From assembly GCF_022347765.1 (NCBI RefSeq), contig NZ_JAKRFZ010000020.1, positions 1 through 64,000 of the forward strand: DNA of 64,000 bases. Reading direction: 5' to 3'. Shown one piece after another: positions 53,526 to 62,042 of this stretch. Source of the DNA: Pseudoalteromonas sp. OOF1S-7 (GTDB lineage Bacteria > Pseudomonadota > Gammaproteobacteria > Enterobacterales > Alteromonadaceae). Under the pieces are notes generated by a model. That model saw nothing but the letters and a program-made list of their open reading frames with translations. It did not search any database and was not told the DNA's origin. How positions within the stretch are numbered: position 1 is the stretch's first letter; each line of letters opens with the position of its first letter. A program made the position numbers and the translations under genes.

Positions 53526-53574
53526 GAAAAAGCCCGACTAACTGCTTAGTGAGTATACAATTAGACGGGCTTTG
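53526..53574 (-). terminator. terminator of the DUF3014 gene
   Basis: On the minus strand AAAGCCCG-t-CTAA and TTAG-t-CGGGCTTT form a long stem with a 19-base loop, ending in TTTTT. It lies 35 bp after the DUF3014 stop. Confidence 0.8.
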
Positions 53575-53608
53575 CTGTTTTGGTTGGTTTTTTCTTGGGT
53601 TTTTTAGC

Positions 53609-54508
53609 TTACTTTGCCAGCGCGACTTTTAGGTCTTGCAGGCGCTTTTTCATTTTCTTCATGTTTTCCGGGCCCATGCGCAGGAATAGCTTTTGCGCAT
53701 CAGACAGTTGCTCCCACTCGGCATAGGCGTATTTGTAGGTCACAGACTCTTGCAGCAACGGCAAGCTGGTTTCCGGGATAGGCGTTTCCAGCAGCTCGCC
53801 AATGGCTTCTTGCAAAGTCAGATCGAATTCGCCGCCGTCGTAGCCAATTTCTTCGTAAGCTTCACGAATTAACGGCTTGAACTTGTCGTACGTGCGTACC
53901 AGCTGGGCTGTGCTCATCGCATTGAGCATGTTGACGTACGGCGTGTAACGCTCAAAACTGTTCGGATCGGTGATAATGATATCGTCTTCGATCACCATAA
54001 AGCTGTCTTTTGGTTTACTGACGGGGAAGTGGTTTTTAGCCACTTTGCCTTGTGCCAGGTTGTCGACGAATACCACGCTGCGGCGGATCATGTCGTCAGT
54101 GACCACCAGATCCATAGCAGTGTCATTCAGATAGTTACCAATTTGCTCGCTCAGAGCCACGTCGCTGTCATCCAGAGAAGGAAGCGGTGCAGCAACTGGT
54201 TGCTCGGGCTCGCGCTGTGGCAGCGGCTCTGGTTCTATAACGGGTTCTGGCTCTGCAATTGGCTCTGGCGCTAAAGGCTCTTCAACCTCAGTCGCAGGCT
54301 CCGGTCGTGCGGTATTGACCACTTCAGTTGGTGTTTTTTCAGGTACTACAACATCCTGTTTGAACTTTGTGTTTTCCTGCTGATTGTCTCGGTTTGAAAG
54401 CACAAATATGGCCACAATAACGAGGACCACGACCACGCTTACGGCAAGCAATAAGTGGCTGTTAGACGGCTTGCTGTTCCTTGATTCTGCTGAGTTGTGC
54501 TCTGACAT
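53609..54508 (-). CDS. DUF3014 membrane-anchored protein
   Basis: The 299-residue protein starts at MSEHNSAESRNSKPS after GGAGCTTCC; the frame extends 30 codons further upstream without a ribosome site. It has one membrane helix (LLLAVSVVVVLVIVAIFVL), a Pro/Glu-rich spacer (about 55-120; PEPVIEPEPLPQREPEQ), and a C-terminal DUF3014 domain (about 122-290) with MDLVVTDDMIRRSVVFVDNLAQG and YKYAYAEWEQLSDAQKLFLRMG. The spacer would let the domain reach across the periplasm. Function unknown. Confidence 0.85.
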   Translation of the reverse strand: MSEHNSAESRNSKPSNSHLLLAVSVVVVLVIVAIFVLSNRDNQQENTKFKQDVVVPEKTPTEVVNTARPEPATEVEEPLAPEPIAEPEPVIEPEPLPQREPEQPVAAPLPSLDDSDVALSEQIGNYLNDTAMDLVVTDDMIRRSVVFVDNLAQGKVAKNHFPVSKPKDSFMVIEDDIIITDPNSFERYTPYVNMLNAMSTAQLVRTYDKFKPLIREAYEEIGYDGGEFDLTLQEAIGELLETPIPETSLPLLQESVTYKYAYAEWEQLSDAQKLFLRMGPENMKKMKKRLQDLKVALAK

Positions 54509-54950
54509 GGAAGCTCCATTAAATTTGCTAAACGAATTAGTTGCACTTACGGTAACTAAAGTACCAGATTGGGCGTTTGGCCGCTTATCAGGCAACAAAA
54601 ATAATCTATAATATACAAAAGATTATAGCCCATCGCAGGTCCCTTTGACGACACTTGCGTCTGCAACCTATGGCATTTTTAGTCTCTTTAAACGCGTATA
54701 CTCACAAATGCATCCAATATTGGTGAGTATTCATTAAAAGATATCGCATCCGTGACAAGGTGCAATATCAATTACCGCTTAGTGAGCATATGGGCGCAAT
54801 ATGAATCGTCAATGAATTTGTTTCTGATCCGCGATATATTGCGGTTTTACTAAGTTAAACAAATCGTTATAGTAGGTATAGTCGGCTTATCAAGGCCTAA
54901 AATTATTTCTCAAATCAACCTCTGTTAATTTGCGCGGTTTAAGGAAGCAT
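54509..54950. other. divergent intergenic region
   Basis: Promoter region of the DUF3014 and patatin genes. Nothing beyond short AT-rich stretches and a GCGATATATTGCGG near-palindrome was found. Confidence 0.45.
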
Positions 54951-56096
54951 ATGAGTCAGCATCACAGTTCGCGTTCATGTCCTCGTTCAGCACTGCTGCT
55001 AACCGGTGGTGGGGCCCGGGCTGCCTACCAGGTTGGCGTGCTAAAAGCGCTGGCTCACAGCCTGCCCAGAACCGCCCCGCTGCCCTTTCGGATTATTAAC
55101 GGCACATCGGCTGGGGCCATCAACTCCGCCGGTCTGGCTTGTTATGCCTCGAATATGCATCTGGCGATCCGTAAAATAGAGACAATCTGGAAGAACTTTC
55201 ATACCGATATGGTTTACGAGAGTGGCTTTGTCGGTGCGTTTGGCCACATTCTGGGTAATATGATGCGCAGTTTTCAGGCTGAATACATCAATCAGCCACC
55301 GGCCAGTTTGCTGGATAACACACCACTGCGCCACCTGCTGCGCGAGGTGCTCGACCTGTCGAGGATCGATCGCAACATTCAGCGCGGCTATCTGGATGCC
55401 TTGTCGGTGACCGTATCAAGTTACTCAACCGGCCGCTCTGTGGCGTTTTATCAGGCTAAGGACGCGCGCCCGTGGCAACGCGCCAAGCGCATTGGTGTGC
55501 CCGATCATATCACTCTGGATCACCTGATGGCCTCCAGTGCCATTCCTATGGTGTTTCCCAGTGTGCGGGTCAGGCATCATTATTACGGTGATGGTTCAAT
55601 CCACCAGCTGTCGCCACTAAGCCCGTCGATCCATCTGGGTGCCGAGAAGATTTTCGTCATTGGTGTTGAGCAACCAAAAATCCCGACCCCACTTGGCTAC
55701 GAGCCGCACTTTCCCGGCATGTCGGTAGTTGCCGGTCATCTACTCGATAGTGTGTTCAGCGATACCTTACAATCGGATCTGGAACGACTGGAGCGGGTAA
55801 ACCGCACGGTCGGGTTACTACCCGCCAGAGATAAACACAAAGAGCTGAAACACATTAAAACTCTGGTGGTCAATCCCACTCATAATTTCAATGAGCTGGC
55901 TTTACATTATTACGATGAGCTGCCGATGGCCATTAAGCTCTTGCTGCGTTCTATCGGGGTAAGGCGGCACTCGCCATCGAGTTTGACCAGTTACTTGTTG
56001 TTCGAAAAAGCCTATACCCGGGAGTTGATCGAGTATGGTTATCAGGACGGGCTTGCGCGGCTGGACGAAATTCGTGCATTTCTGGAGCTGGATTAA
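54951..56096 (+). CDS. patatin-like phospholipase
   Basis: The 381-residue cytoplasmic protein begins after TTTAAGGAAGCAT at MSQHHSSRS. It has the glycine-rich oxyanion motif LTGGGARAAYQVGVLKAL near residue 17, the nucleophile motif INGTSAGAINS (G-x-S-x-G) near 45, and the dyad Asp in YYGDGSIHQLSPLS near 210, so the catalytic Ser-Asp pair is intact. It should hydrolyse phospholipids or acyl esters. No secretion signal is seen. A TTG start seven codons earlier is possible. Confidence 0.92.
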   Translation: MSQHHSSRSCPRSALLLTGGGARAAYQVGVLKALAHSLPRTAPLPFRIINGTSAGAINSAGLACYASNMHLAIRKIETIWKNFHTDMVYESGFVGAFGHILGNMMRSFQAEYINQPPASLLDNTPLRHLLREVLDLSRIDRNIQRGYLDALSVTVSSYSTGRSVAFYQAKDARPWQRAKRIGVPDHITLDHLMASSAIPMVFPSVRVRHHYYGDGSIHQLSPLSPSIHLGAEKIFVIGVEQPKIPTPLGYEPHFPGMSVVAGHLLDSVFSDTLQSDLERLERVNRTVGLLPARDKHKELKHIKTLVVNPTHNFNELALHYYDELPMAIKLLLRSIGVRRHSPSSLTSYLLFEKAYTRELIEYGYQDGLARLDEIRAFLELD

Positions 56097-56109
56097 CCCA
56101 TACCAATCG

Positions 56110-58182
56110 TTATGGCAGGCCGTCTAGCAGGAATTGCTCGGCCCGCTCCACCCGCCGCGGCTTGCCTTTAAGCAACAATACATCGCTGGCACATAAGGTG
56201 ATTTCTTCATCCGGCATGGAGATTTCTTCACCATTGCGTCGCAGTGCTTTTACCACAACCTTATGCCTTGCCAGGTCCAGCTCCGCAATCGATTTATCGA
56301 CTGCAAAGGCATCATCCGGTAGCGCTATTGCATGCAGATATTCCAACCGGTCTGTGCTGTAGTTAGCGCCTTCTGCGCCCGCGTATTCTTTCATTTCCTG
56401 GCTGTCGCCGGTGAAAAAGCCGTGTAAATACTCGTAGCGGTTTTGTCTTTCAATACTTACCCGTTTAAGGATCCGCCGCATCGGCACACCCGACATGTAC
56501 AACACGTGCGATACCATCATCAGGCTGGCTTCCAGTGACTCAGGCACAACCTCAGTGGCGCCGAGTTCTTTGAGTGCTTCAAGGTGTGTATCGTCCTTCA
56601 TTCTGACCAGAATTTTTACCTCAGGGGCAAAGCGCTTAACCGCATCTATCACGGCCTGCGCTTTGTCGAAGTCGTTCAGCGACACAATCACCAGGCGAGC
56701 TTCACTGACATTGGCCGACTTGAGCACCTCCTGCTGGGTTGGGTCGCCAAACACTACAGGTTCGCCGGCGGTTAAGGCTTCCTGAACAATCGCCGGGTTA
56801 CGCTCTACAGCAATATAAGGAATGGCTTCCGGGCGCAAAAAACGGGCGATTGTCTGGCCTACCCGCGCATAACCAAAAATCACCACATGATTTTTGATTT
56901 TGCTGGAGGTTATGAAACCCTGCTCGTGCGGCTCGGGTCGTCCTTCGCTGTCAATTCCAAGCAGTTTGATCAGCCTGTCTGTTTCGCTGATCAAATATGG
57001 CGTTAGTGCCATAGACAAGACCCCTAACGCTATCAGGAACGAGGCAACTTCTGCGCTAAGTAATTGATGTTTGCCGGCCAGCGCCACCAACACAAAGCCG
57101 AACTCTCCCATCTGCCACAGTAATATCCCGGCTGCAAAGGCATCTTTGCGACGCTCACCCATTAGCTGAGCCAGCAGAAAAATAATGGCCAGTTTAAGCA
57201 CAATGAGCAGCGCCAGAACCAGTACAATGTAAATAAACGACTGGATCACATAAGACACATCGAGTTGCGTGCCAACGGTGACAAAAAACAGTCCCATCAG
57301 AATATCGCGAAATGGCCGGATCTCGGCTTCCAGCTGGTGCCTGAACTGACTTTCACCCAGCATCATCCCCGCCAAAAACGCCCCCAGTGCCATCGATAGG
57401 CCAAACGCATAGGTCAGCGCTCCCGCACACAACGCCACCACCAGGGTAGTCAGTACAAAGAGTTCATCGGTTCGGGCCATCGCAACTTCATTGAAGACTT
57501 TGGGTAACACCCACTTGCCAATGGCCCACAATAACATACACACAAACGCGCCTTTGGCGAGCGCAAGGATGAGTGCGCCTACCAGGACCTGGTTATCAGA
57601 CTGGCTTAATAAAGGAATGGTGATCAGCAGTGGCACCACGGCAATGTCCTGGAACAGTAAAACCCCCACCGCCAGCTGACCACGGCGAATATTCAATATG
57701 CCCCGCTCTTTGAGCTCCTTCACCACGACGGCCGTGGAAGACAAAGCGATCAAACTGGCAATGATCAGCGCTTCTATCCAGTTAAATCCCAGGTACTTCA
57801 ATATGACCGCCAGCACCACAGTGGTCACCAACACCTGTAAGCTGCCCAGCCCAAACACCACACTGCGCATGGCCATCAGTTTAGGAATGGAGAACTCCAG
57901 ACCCAGACTGAATAGTAAGAAGACAATACCTAACTCGGCTATCAGTTGGATCTCATGGCTGTTGTTTATCCAGCCAAAGCCATAGCTGCCCGCCAGCAGG
58001 CCCGTCAATAAATAGGCCAGTATGGGTGGCAGCCCGACGCGCTTAAACGACCACACCAGCGCCACGGCACAGAGTAACAAGGCTATCAGCCCGGTAAACT
58101 GACCTTCCAGGGCGGCAACTAGCGTACTGGTGACATCCTCACCTAAAAACCCGGCAAAATTTTGCTGCAAACCGCCTCCCAA
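56110..58182 (-). CDS. monovalent cation:proton antiporter-2 (KefB-type) with RCK domains
   Basis: The 690-residue membrane protein has about twelve helices (about 28-410; LGIVFLLFSLGLEFS and LSMALGAFLAGMMLGESQFRHQLEAEI are typical CPA2 blocks), a cytoplasmic TrkA-N/RCK domain (about 440-560; VIFGYARVGQTIARFL and VVFGDPTQQEVLKSANV) and a TrkA-C domain (about 600-690). It exchanges potassium or sodium for protons and is gated by a nucleotide or ligand. It starts with TTG at 58182; a second TTG at 58170 sits better behind GGGAGG. Confidence 0.92.
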   Translation of the reverse strand: MGGGLQQNFAGFLGEDVTSTLVAALEGQFTGLIALLLCAVALVWSFKRVGLPPILAYLLTGLLAGSYGFGWINNSHEIQLIAELGIVFLLFSLGLEFSIPKLMAMRSVVFGLGSLQVLVTTVVLAVILKYLGFNWIEALIIASLIALSSTAVVVKELKERGILNIRRGQLAVGVLLFQDIAVVPLLITIPLLSQSDNQVLVGALILALAKGAFVCMLLWAIGKWVLPKVFNEVAMARTDELFVLTTLVVALCAGALTYAFGLSMALGAFLAGMMLGESQFRHQLEAEIRPFRDILMGLFFVTVGTQLDVSYVIQSFIYIVLVLALLIVLKLAIIFLLAQLMGERRKDAFAAGILLWQMGEFGFVLVALAGKHQLLSAEVASFLIALGVLSMALTPYLISETDRLIKLLGIDSEGRPEPHEQGFITSSKIKNHVVIFGYARVGQTIARFLRPEAIPYIAVERNPAIVQEALTAGEPVVFGDPTQQEVLKSANVSEARLVIVSLNDFDKAQAVIDAVKRFAPEVKILVRMKDDTHLEALKELGATEVVPESLEASLMMVSHVLYMSGVPMRRILKRVSIERQNRYEYLHGFFTGDSQEMKEYAGAEGANYSTDRLEYLHAIALPDDAFAVDKSIAELDLARHKVVVKALRRNGEEISMPDEEITLCASDVLLLKGKPRRVERAEQFLLDGLP

Positions 58183-58316
58183 GCGTCAATAAATTAGTGG
58201 TGAGCAATTTTTATTCACTACTAAATATAGCAAGCAGCTGTTTTTCAGCCAGTTTAAATTTTTGGCATGAAACTCGCTTAGAACAGACTGAATGTTGTAC
58301 TTTAGGGGAATATTAG

Positions 58317-59213
58317 ATGGAAAATGTCCATATTTTGACACAACGGGCACCGACGCGCGGGGATTTTTTGCCGTTTAACGCACAAATGCAAATGTCGCAC
58401 GTCCCCGAAAACCCAATGAGCCTGACTGAAAAATTGCAAACAACACTGGATGTCAATGGACTACTCGACATCTTTGCAGGTTATATTAAACGTATCATAA
58501 ATCTGGCCGGATTACAGTTTCACTCCAGTGAAGGCGTGTTTCAGATGCAACAAAGCAACAACCAGCTCAGCCCATATACCTTTGATCTGGAATTAAACAA
58601 CCAGCATCTGGGTCAGATTGTATATTTTAGCAAGTACCGCCTGAGTGAGTCACTACAGGCCAGGTTGATCCAGCTACACACCTGCTTGCTATATCCACTC
58701 AGAAATGCCTTGATGTACCAAAGAGTGCTGAAACTGGCGACCAAAGATTCGCTGACCGGCTTATCTAATCGCAGTCAGTTTAATGAGTTTCTGGCAAAGA
58801 AGCTTGAACGCAGCCGCCGTCATCACTGTAATTTCAGTCTGATGCTACTGGATCTGGACAACTTTAAGCAAGTGAACGACCTGTATGGTCACAAAATGGG
58901 CGACAATGTTTTGATTGAGTTTGCACGTATTCTGGAATCATCCGTGCGGGCTACAGACACCGTGTTTCGTTTTGGTGGTGACGAGTTTGCGATCCTGATA
59001 GACGACCCGGCCTTTACTACCAACAAGGTGATTGCCGAACGTATTATGGCATCCGTCAGGTGCTGTACTGTTATGAAGAATCATGACGTTACTACCAGTA
59101 TTGGCTTTACACTGGCAACCAGTCAGGATTGTCCGAATGAAATTTTCTCGCGGGCAGATAAAGGACTGTATCGCGCTAAGGACGCAGGTCGAAACTGCGC
59201 CCGTACGATTTAA
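58317..59213 (+). CDS. diguanylate cyclase (GGDEF)
   Basis: The 298-residue protein makes the second messenger cyclic di-GMP from GTP. The first 140 residues are a GAF-like sensor region with no membrane helix, followed by a GGDEF domain (about 140-298): LATKDSLTGLSNRSQFNE, LLDLDNFKQVNDLYGH, and the active-site motif RFGGDEFAIL. An inhibitory site RATD lies exactly five residues before GGDEF, so product inhibition is expected. AGGGGAATATTAG precedes the ATG. Confidence 0.93.
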   Translation: MENVHILTQRAPTRGDFLPFNAQMQMSHVPENPMSLTEKLQTTLDVNGLLDIFAGYIKRIINLAGLQFHSSEGVFQMQQSNNQLSPYTFDLELNNQHLGQIVYFSKYRLSESLQARLIQLHTCLLYPLRNALMYQRVLKLATKDSLTGLSNRSQFNEFLAKKLERSRRHHCNFSLMLLDLDNFKQVNDLYGHKMGDNVLIEFARILESSVRATDTVFRFGGDEFAILIDDPAFTTNKVIAERIMASVRCCTVMKNHDVTTSIGFTLATSQDCPNEIFSRADKGLYRAKDAGRNCARTI

Positions 59214-59257
59214 CCTGCTGACAGCTAGACCATATTGCGTCCCCTAACGCAATATGG

Positions 59258-59602
59258 TTACTGTTTTCGCAGTACAGTCAGCTTATAGAGCAACAGTATC
59301 AGCGCAAAACCGCTAAAGAAACTGTTAATAACCCAGGCCAGTGATAAAAAGTCAGGCAGTTCGCTGAACATGATAGCCAGCAAGGGCGCCCCCAGGCCAA
59401 AGATAAAAAAGCTGCCGCCTTTACCATGCCAGTACGCCAGTAGCAGTACAGCACTGAGCCCACCGGCACCTGCGCTAAGCGCGACATTACCAATATTCAG
59501 TCCGCCATTCACCGCCAGAATTGCAAATAATGCACAACAACTCAATACCGCCCAGATAGCTTTATTCGCCAGTGATTCACCAATCTTTCTTGTTTCTTGC
59601 AT
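59258..59602 (-). CDS. small membrane protein, unknown family
   Basis: The 114-residue protein has four predicted membrane helices (about 13-33, 37-57, 65-82, 87-108) and a charged start MQETRKIGESLAN. Its 5' end overlaps the 3' end of tilS by 26 bp on the same strand, so it is probably co-translated. I do not recognise the family; it superficially resembles small assembly-type membrane proteins. Confidence 0.7.
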   Translation of the reverse strand: MQETRKIGESLANKAIWAVLSCCALFAILAVNGGLNIGNVALSAGAGGLSAVLLLAYWHGKGGSFFIFGLGAPLLAIMFSELPDFLSLAWVINSFFSGFALILLLYKLTVLRKQ

Positions 59603-60968
59603 CTTCTAATTTCCAGTTGAGTCCCTGAGGCGACGAGAACGCCTCATTGACAAAAAATCCCACCACCTGCACCAACTCATCGTTGTAATAAATCAGGGGC
59701 ACGCGACTGCGCTCCCAGGTGGGGACACCATACTCTTTTAGCCAGTGTTTGAGGGTATTACGGCCGCTGCGCCCGGGCGGTTTAACTTTCTCGTTCAGAC
59801 AATTAAACTGCACCGACACCCGCTCATCCGCTGTTGGATGACGAACCCCCCGCCCTTCAGCCACACTTAAGGTCGTAACGTCATCCAGCACCACGTTCGC
59901 CAGGCCAACATCGTATTGCACCTGCCTTGGCGGCAACTCAGTTACCCAATATAACTGATCTCTGAAACGCCGGACCTGTCCCGCTGATAAAGCTACGGTC
60001 ATTTGTGCATCAGAGCGCGCATTGAGGGCCTGTGTCAGGATCTGATCCAGCTGTTTCTGCGAGGGCATCTGAATTCCCTGCTCAGCCAGCCAGCCACGCA
60101 CCAGATTCTGCTGGCGTAAAGGGGCGAGTTCAGCGAGACGACGGATAGACAAGCTCTGCTCGTTCAGACAATACGCCAGATCGGCCTGCGTAAGTTCATC
60201 CAGCAACGCCTGTTGCCCCTGTAGCAGCTCAACAGTGCGCATTACGCTGGGAACAAACCCAGAAAAACGGGATTTCAGCAAAGGTAATACCTGATTTCGC
60301 AAGAAATTGCGATCGAACCGGTCACTGAGGTTAGATTCATCCTCAATATGTGAGATCCCAAATGTCTTTGCAAATGCTTCAATGTCGCTGCGCTGAGATA
60401 TTAACAAGGGTCTCAGACACACCCGACCGGATGGCAGTGTACTACGTGCATGCATGGCGCCCAACCCCTTCAGACCTGAGCCTCGTTTCAGGCGCAGCAG
60501 AAAAGTTTCGACCTGATCGTCACCATGCTGTCCGAGCACCAATGCATGACAAGGGTGTGCGTGTTTATCCAGCGCATCATACCGTGCGACGCGGGCCTGA
60601 GCTTCGAGGCTTTGACGACTTTGCGCCTCCACACTGACGGAGATCGGCGTAAACTCGACCGCCAGCACCGCACATTGTTCCTGACAAAATGCCTGCCACT
60701 GCAGGGAATTAGGTGATAGCCCATGGTCCACGTAAATCGCCTGTAAGGCAAGGTGAGGATTGACTTGTATATAATGGCGACATAGGTGCAGCAGTACCAT
60801 TGAATCGACACCACCCGAGAGTGCAACGGTGAGGCCACTTATTGCCGTATGTGTTACTGCATGCGTTATCGTATGCGTTACTGCATGGGTTGCCGGGTAC
60901 GTTTCTTCATCGGCCAGTAACTTATCTAAGCTGGCAGCAAAACGGCTATAGAGCGGGGTCTGAGTCAT
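59577..60968 (-). CDS. tilS: tRNA(Ile)-lysidine synthase
   Basis: The 463-residue enzyme changes C34 of the AUA-reading isoleucine tRNA to lysidine with ATP and lysine. The PP-loop motif LSGGVDSMVLLHL is intact, followed by YVDHGLSPNS and LGQHGDDQVETFLLRL and, at the C-terminal end, the TilS tail domain (KPPGRSGRNTLKHWLKE). It starts at MTQTPLYSRF. Between this start and the PP-loop is a His/Thr-rich insertion with two copies of THAVTHTI, encoded by a 24 bp tandem repeat. It follows accA across a terminator. Confidence 0.95.
   Translation of the reverse strand: MTQTPLYSRFAASLDKLLADEETYPATHAVTHTITHAVTHTAISGLTVALSGGVDSMVLLHLCRHYIQVNPHLALQAIYVDHGLSPNSLQWQAFCQEQCAVLAVEFTPISVSVEAQSRQSLEAQARVARYDALDKHAHPCHALVLGQHGDDQVETFLLRLKRGSGLKGLGAMHARSTLPSGRVCLRPLLISQRSDIEAFAKTFGISHIEDESNLSDRFDRNFLRNQVLPLLKSRFSGFVPSVMRTVELLQGQQALLDELTQADLAYCLNEQSLSIRRLAELAPLRQQNLVRGWLAEQGIQMPSQKQLDQILTQALNARSDAQMTVALSAGQVRRFRDQLYWVTELPPRQVQYDVGLANVVLDDVTTLSVAEGRGVRHPTADERVSVQFNCLNEKVKPPGRSGRNTLKHWLKEYGVPTWERSRVPLIYYNDELVQVVGFFVNEAFSSPQGLNWKLEDARNKKDW
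60867..60900 (-). repeat. 24 bp tandem repeat within tilS
   Basis: Two similar 24 bp units lie at about 60842-60890 within the N-terminal region of tilS and encode two copies of THAVTHTI. The unit length is a multiple of three, so gain or loss would keep the frame. The given span marks the most clearly repeated part. Confidence 0.6.
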
Positions 60969-61018
60969 AATCACAGGCGTTGTTGGTACTTAGACAATAT
61001 TATCCCGATTTTACGGGC

Positions 61019-61048
61019 ACAAAAAAAGCCGCGATGCGGCTTTTTTCC
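61019..61048. terminator. bidirectional terminator between accA and tilS
   Basis: AAAAAAGCCGC-gat-GCGGCTTTTTT, a tight stem with A- and T-runs on both sides. Confidence 0.9.
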
Positions 61049-61069
61049 GTGTTGTTGTGTCACTGTGGT

Positions 61070-62026
61070 TTAACAATAACCAAATGACATCAGGCGCTGG
61101 TAGCGTTGCTCCAGCATTTCTTCTGTGCTCAGTGCTTCCAGTTCGCCCAGATCACGCTTAAGCTGTGCTTTGAGGTTTTTCGCCATCGTGTCGTAGTTAC
61201 GATGTGCACCACCCATGGGCTCATCAATAATAGTATTGATAAGATCCAGCTCTTTCACGCGTGCCGCTGATACACCCATAGCTTCTGCCGCAAGTGGTGC
61301 CTTCTCTGCACTCTTCCACAGGATAGAGGCACACCCTTCAGGTGAGATTACAGAGTATGTGCTGTACTGCAGCATGTTAACGCGGTCGCCCACCCCAATG
61401 GCCAGTGCACCACCAGAACCACCCTCACCAATCACGGTACAGATGGTCGGCACTTTCAGTGCAGCCATTACTTTAAGGTTACGGGCAATTGCTTCACTCT
61501 GGCCGCGCTCTTCAGCGCCAACACCCGGATAGGCACCCGGCGTGTCGATGAAAGTGATGATTGGCATTTTAAAACGCTCAGCCATTTCCATCAGACGCAG
61601 GGCTTTACGATAGCCTTCAGGCTTTGGCATACCGAAATTACGCTTGATTTTTTCTGCCGTATCGCGCCCTTTTTGCTGACCGATCACCATCACAGGCTTA
61701 TCGTCCAGACGTGCAACACCGCCTAAAATAGCCGGGTCGTTTGCAAATGTGCGGTCACCTGCAAACTCGTCGAACTCAGTGAAAATACGCTCGATATAAT
61801 CGCGTGTGTATGGACGAAGCGGATGACGCGCTAACTGAGATACCTGCCAGGCACCCAGATTGTCGAAAATCTTTTTCGTTTGTTCTACGCTTTTTTCCTT
61901 GAGGCGGCTGATCTCTTCTTCAAGGCTGAGATCAAGACTGCCAGAGCGGCTTACGTTTTGTAATTCATTGATTTTTGCTTCTAATTCTGCAATTGGAAGC
62001 TCAAATTCAAGATAATTGAGGCTCAT
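61070..62026 (-). CDS. accA: acetyl-CoA carboxylase carboxyltransferase subunit alpha
   Basis: The 318-residue subunit joins AccD to transfer carboxyl from biotin to acetyl-CoA, making malonyl-CoA for fatty acid synthesis. It begins MSLNYLEFELPIAELEAKI and shows RHPLRPYTRDYIE, PEGYRKALRLMEMAERF, DTPGAYPGVGAEERGQSEAIARNL and GEGGSGGALAIGVGD, the CoA-binding and catalytic blocks. Length matches the enterobacterial protein. It lies 16 bp downstream of dnaE, the usual order in gammaproteobacteria. Confidence 0.97.
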   Translation of the reverse strand: MSLNYLEFELPIAELEAKINELQNVSRSGSLDLSLEEEISRLKEKSVEQTKKIFDNLGAWQVSQLARHPLRPYTRDYIERIFTEFDEFAGDRTFANDPAILGGVARLDDKPVMVIGQQKGRDTAEKIKRNFGMPKPEGYRKALRLMEMAERFKMPIITFIDTPGAYPGVGAEERGQSEAIARNLKVMAALKVPTICTVIGEGGSGGALAIGVGDRVNMLQYSTYSVISPEGCASILWKSAEKAPLAAEAMGVSAARVKELDLINTIIDEPMGGAHRNYDTMAKNLKAQLKRDLGELEALSTEEMLEQRYQRLMSFGYC

Positions 62027-62042
62027 GCTCTAAACGACCTGT

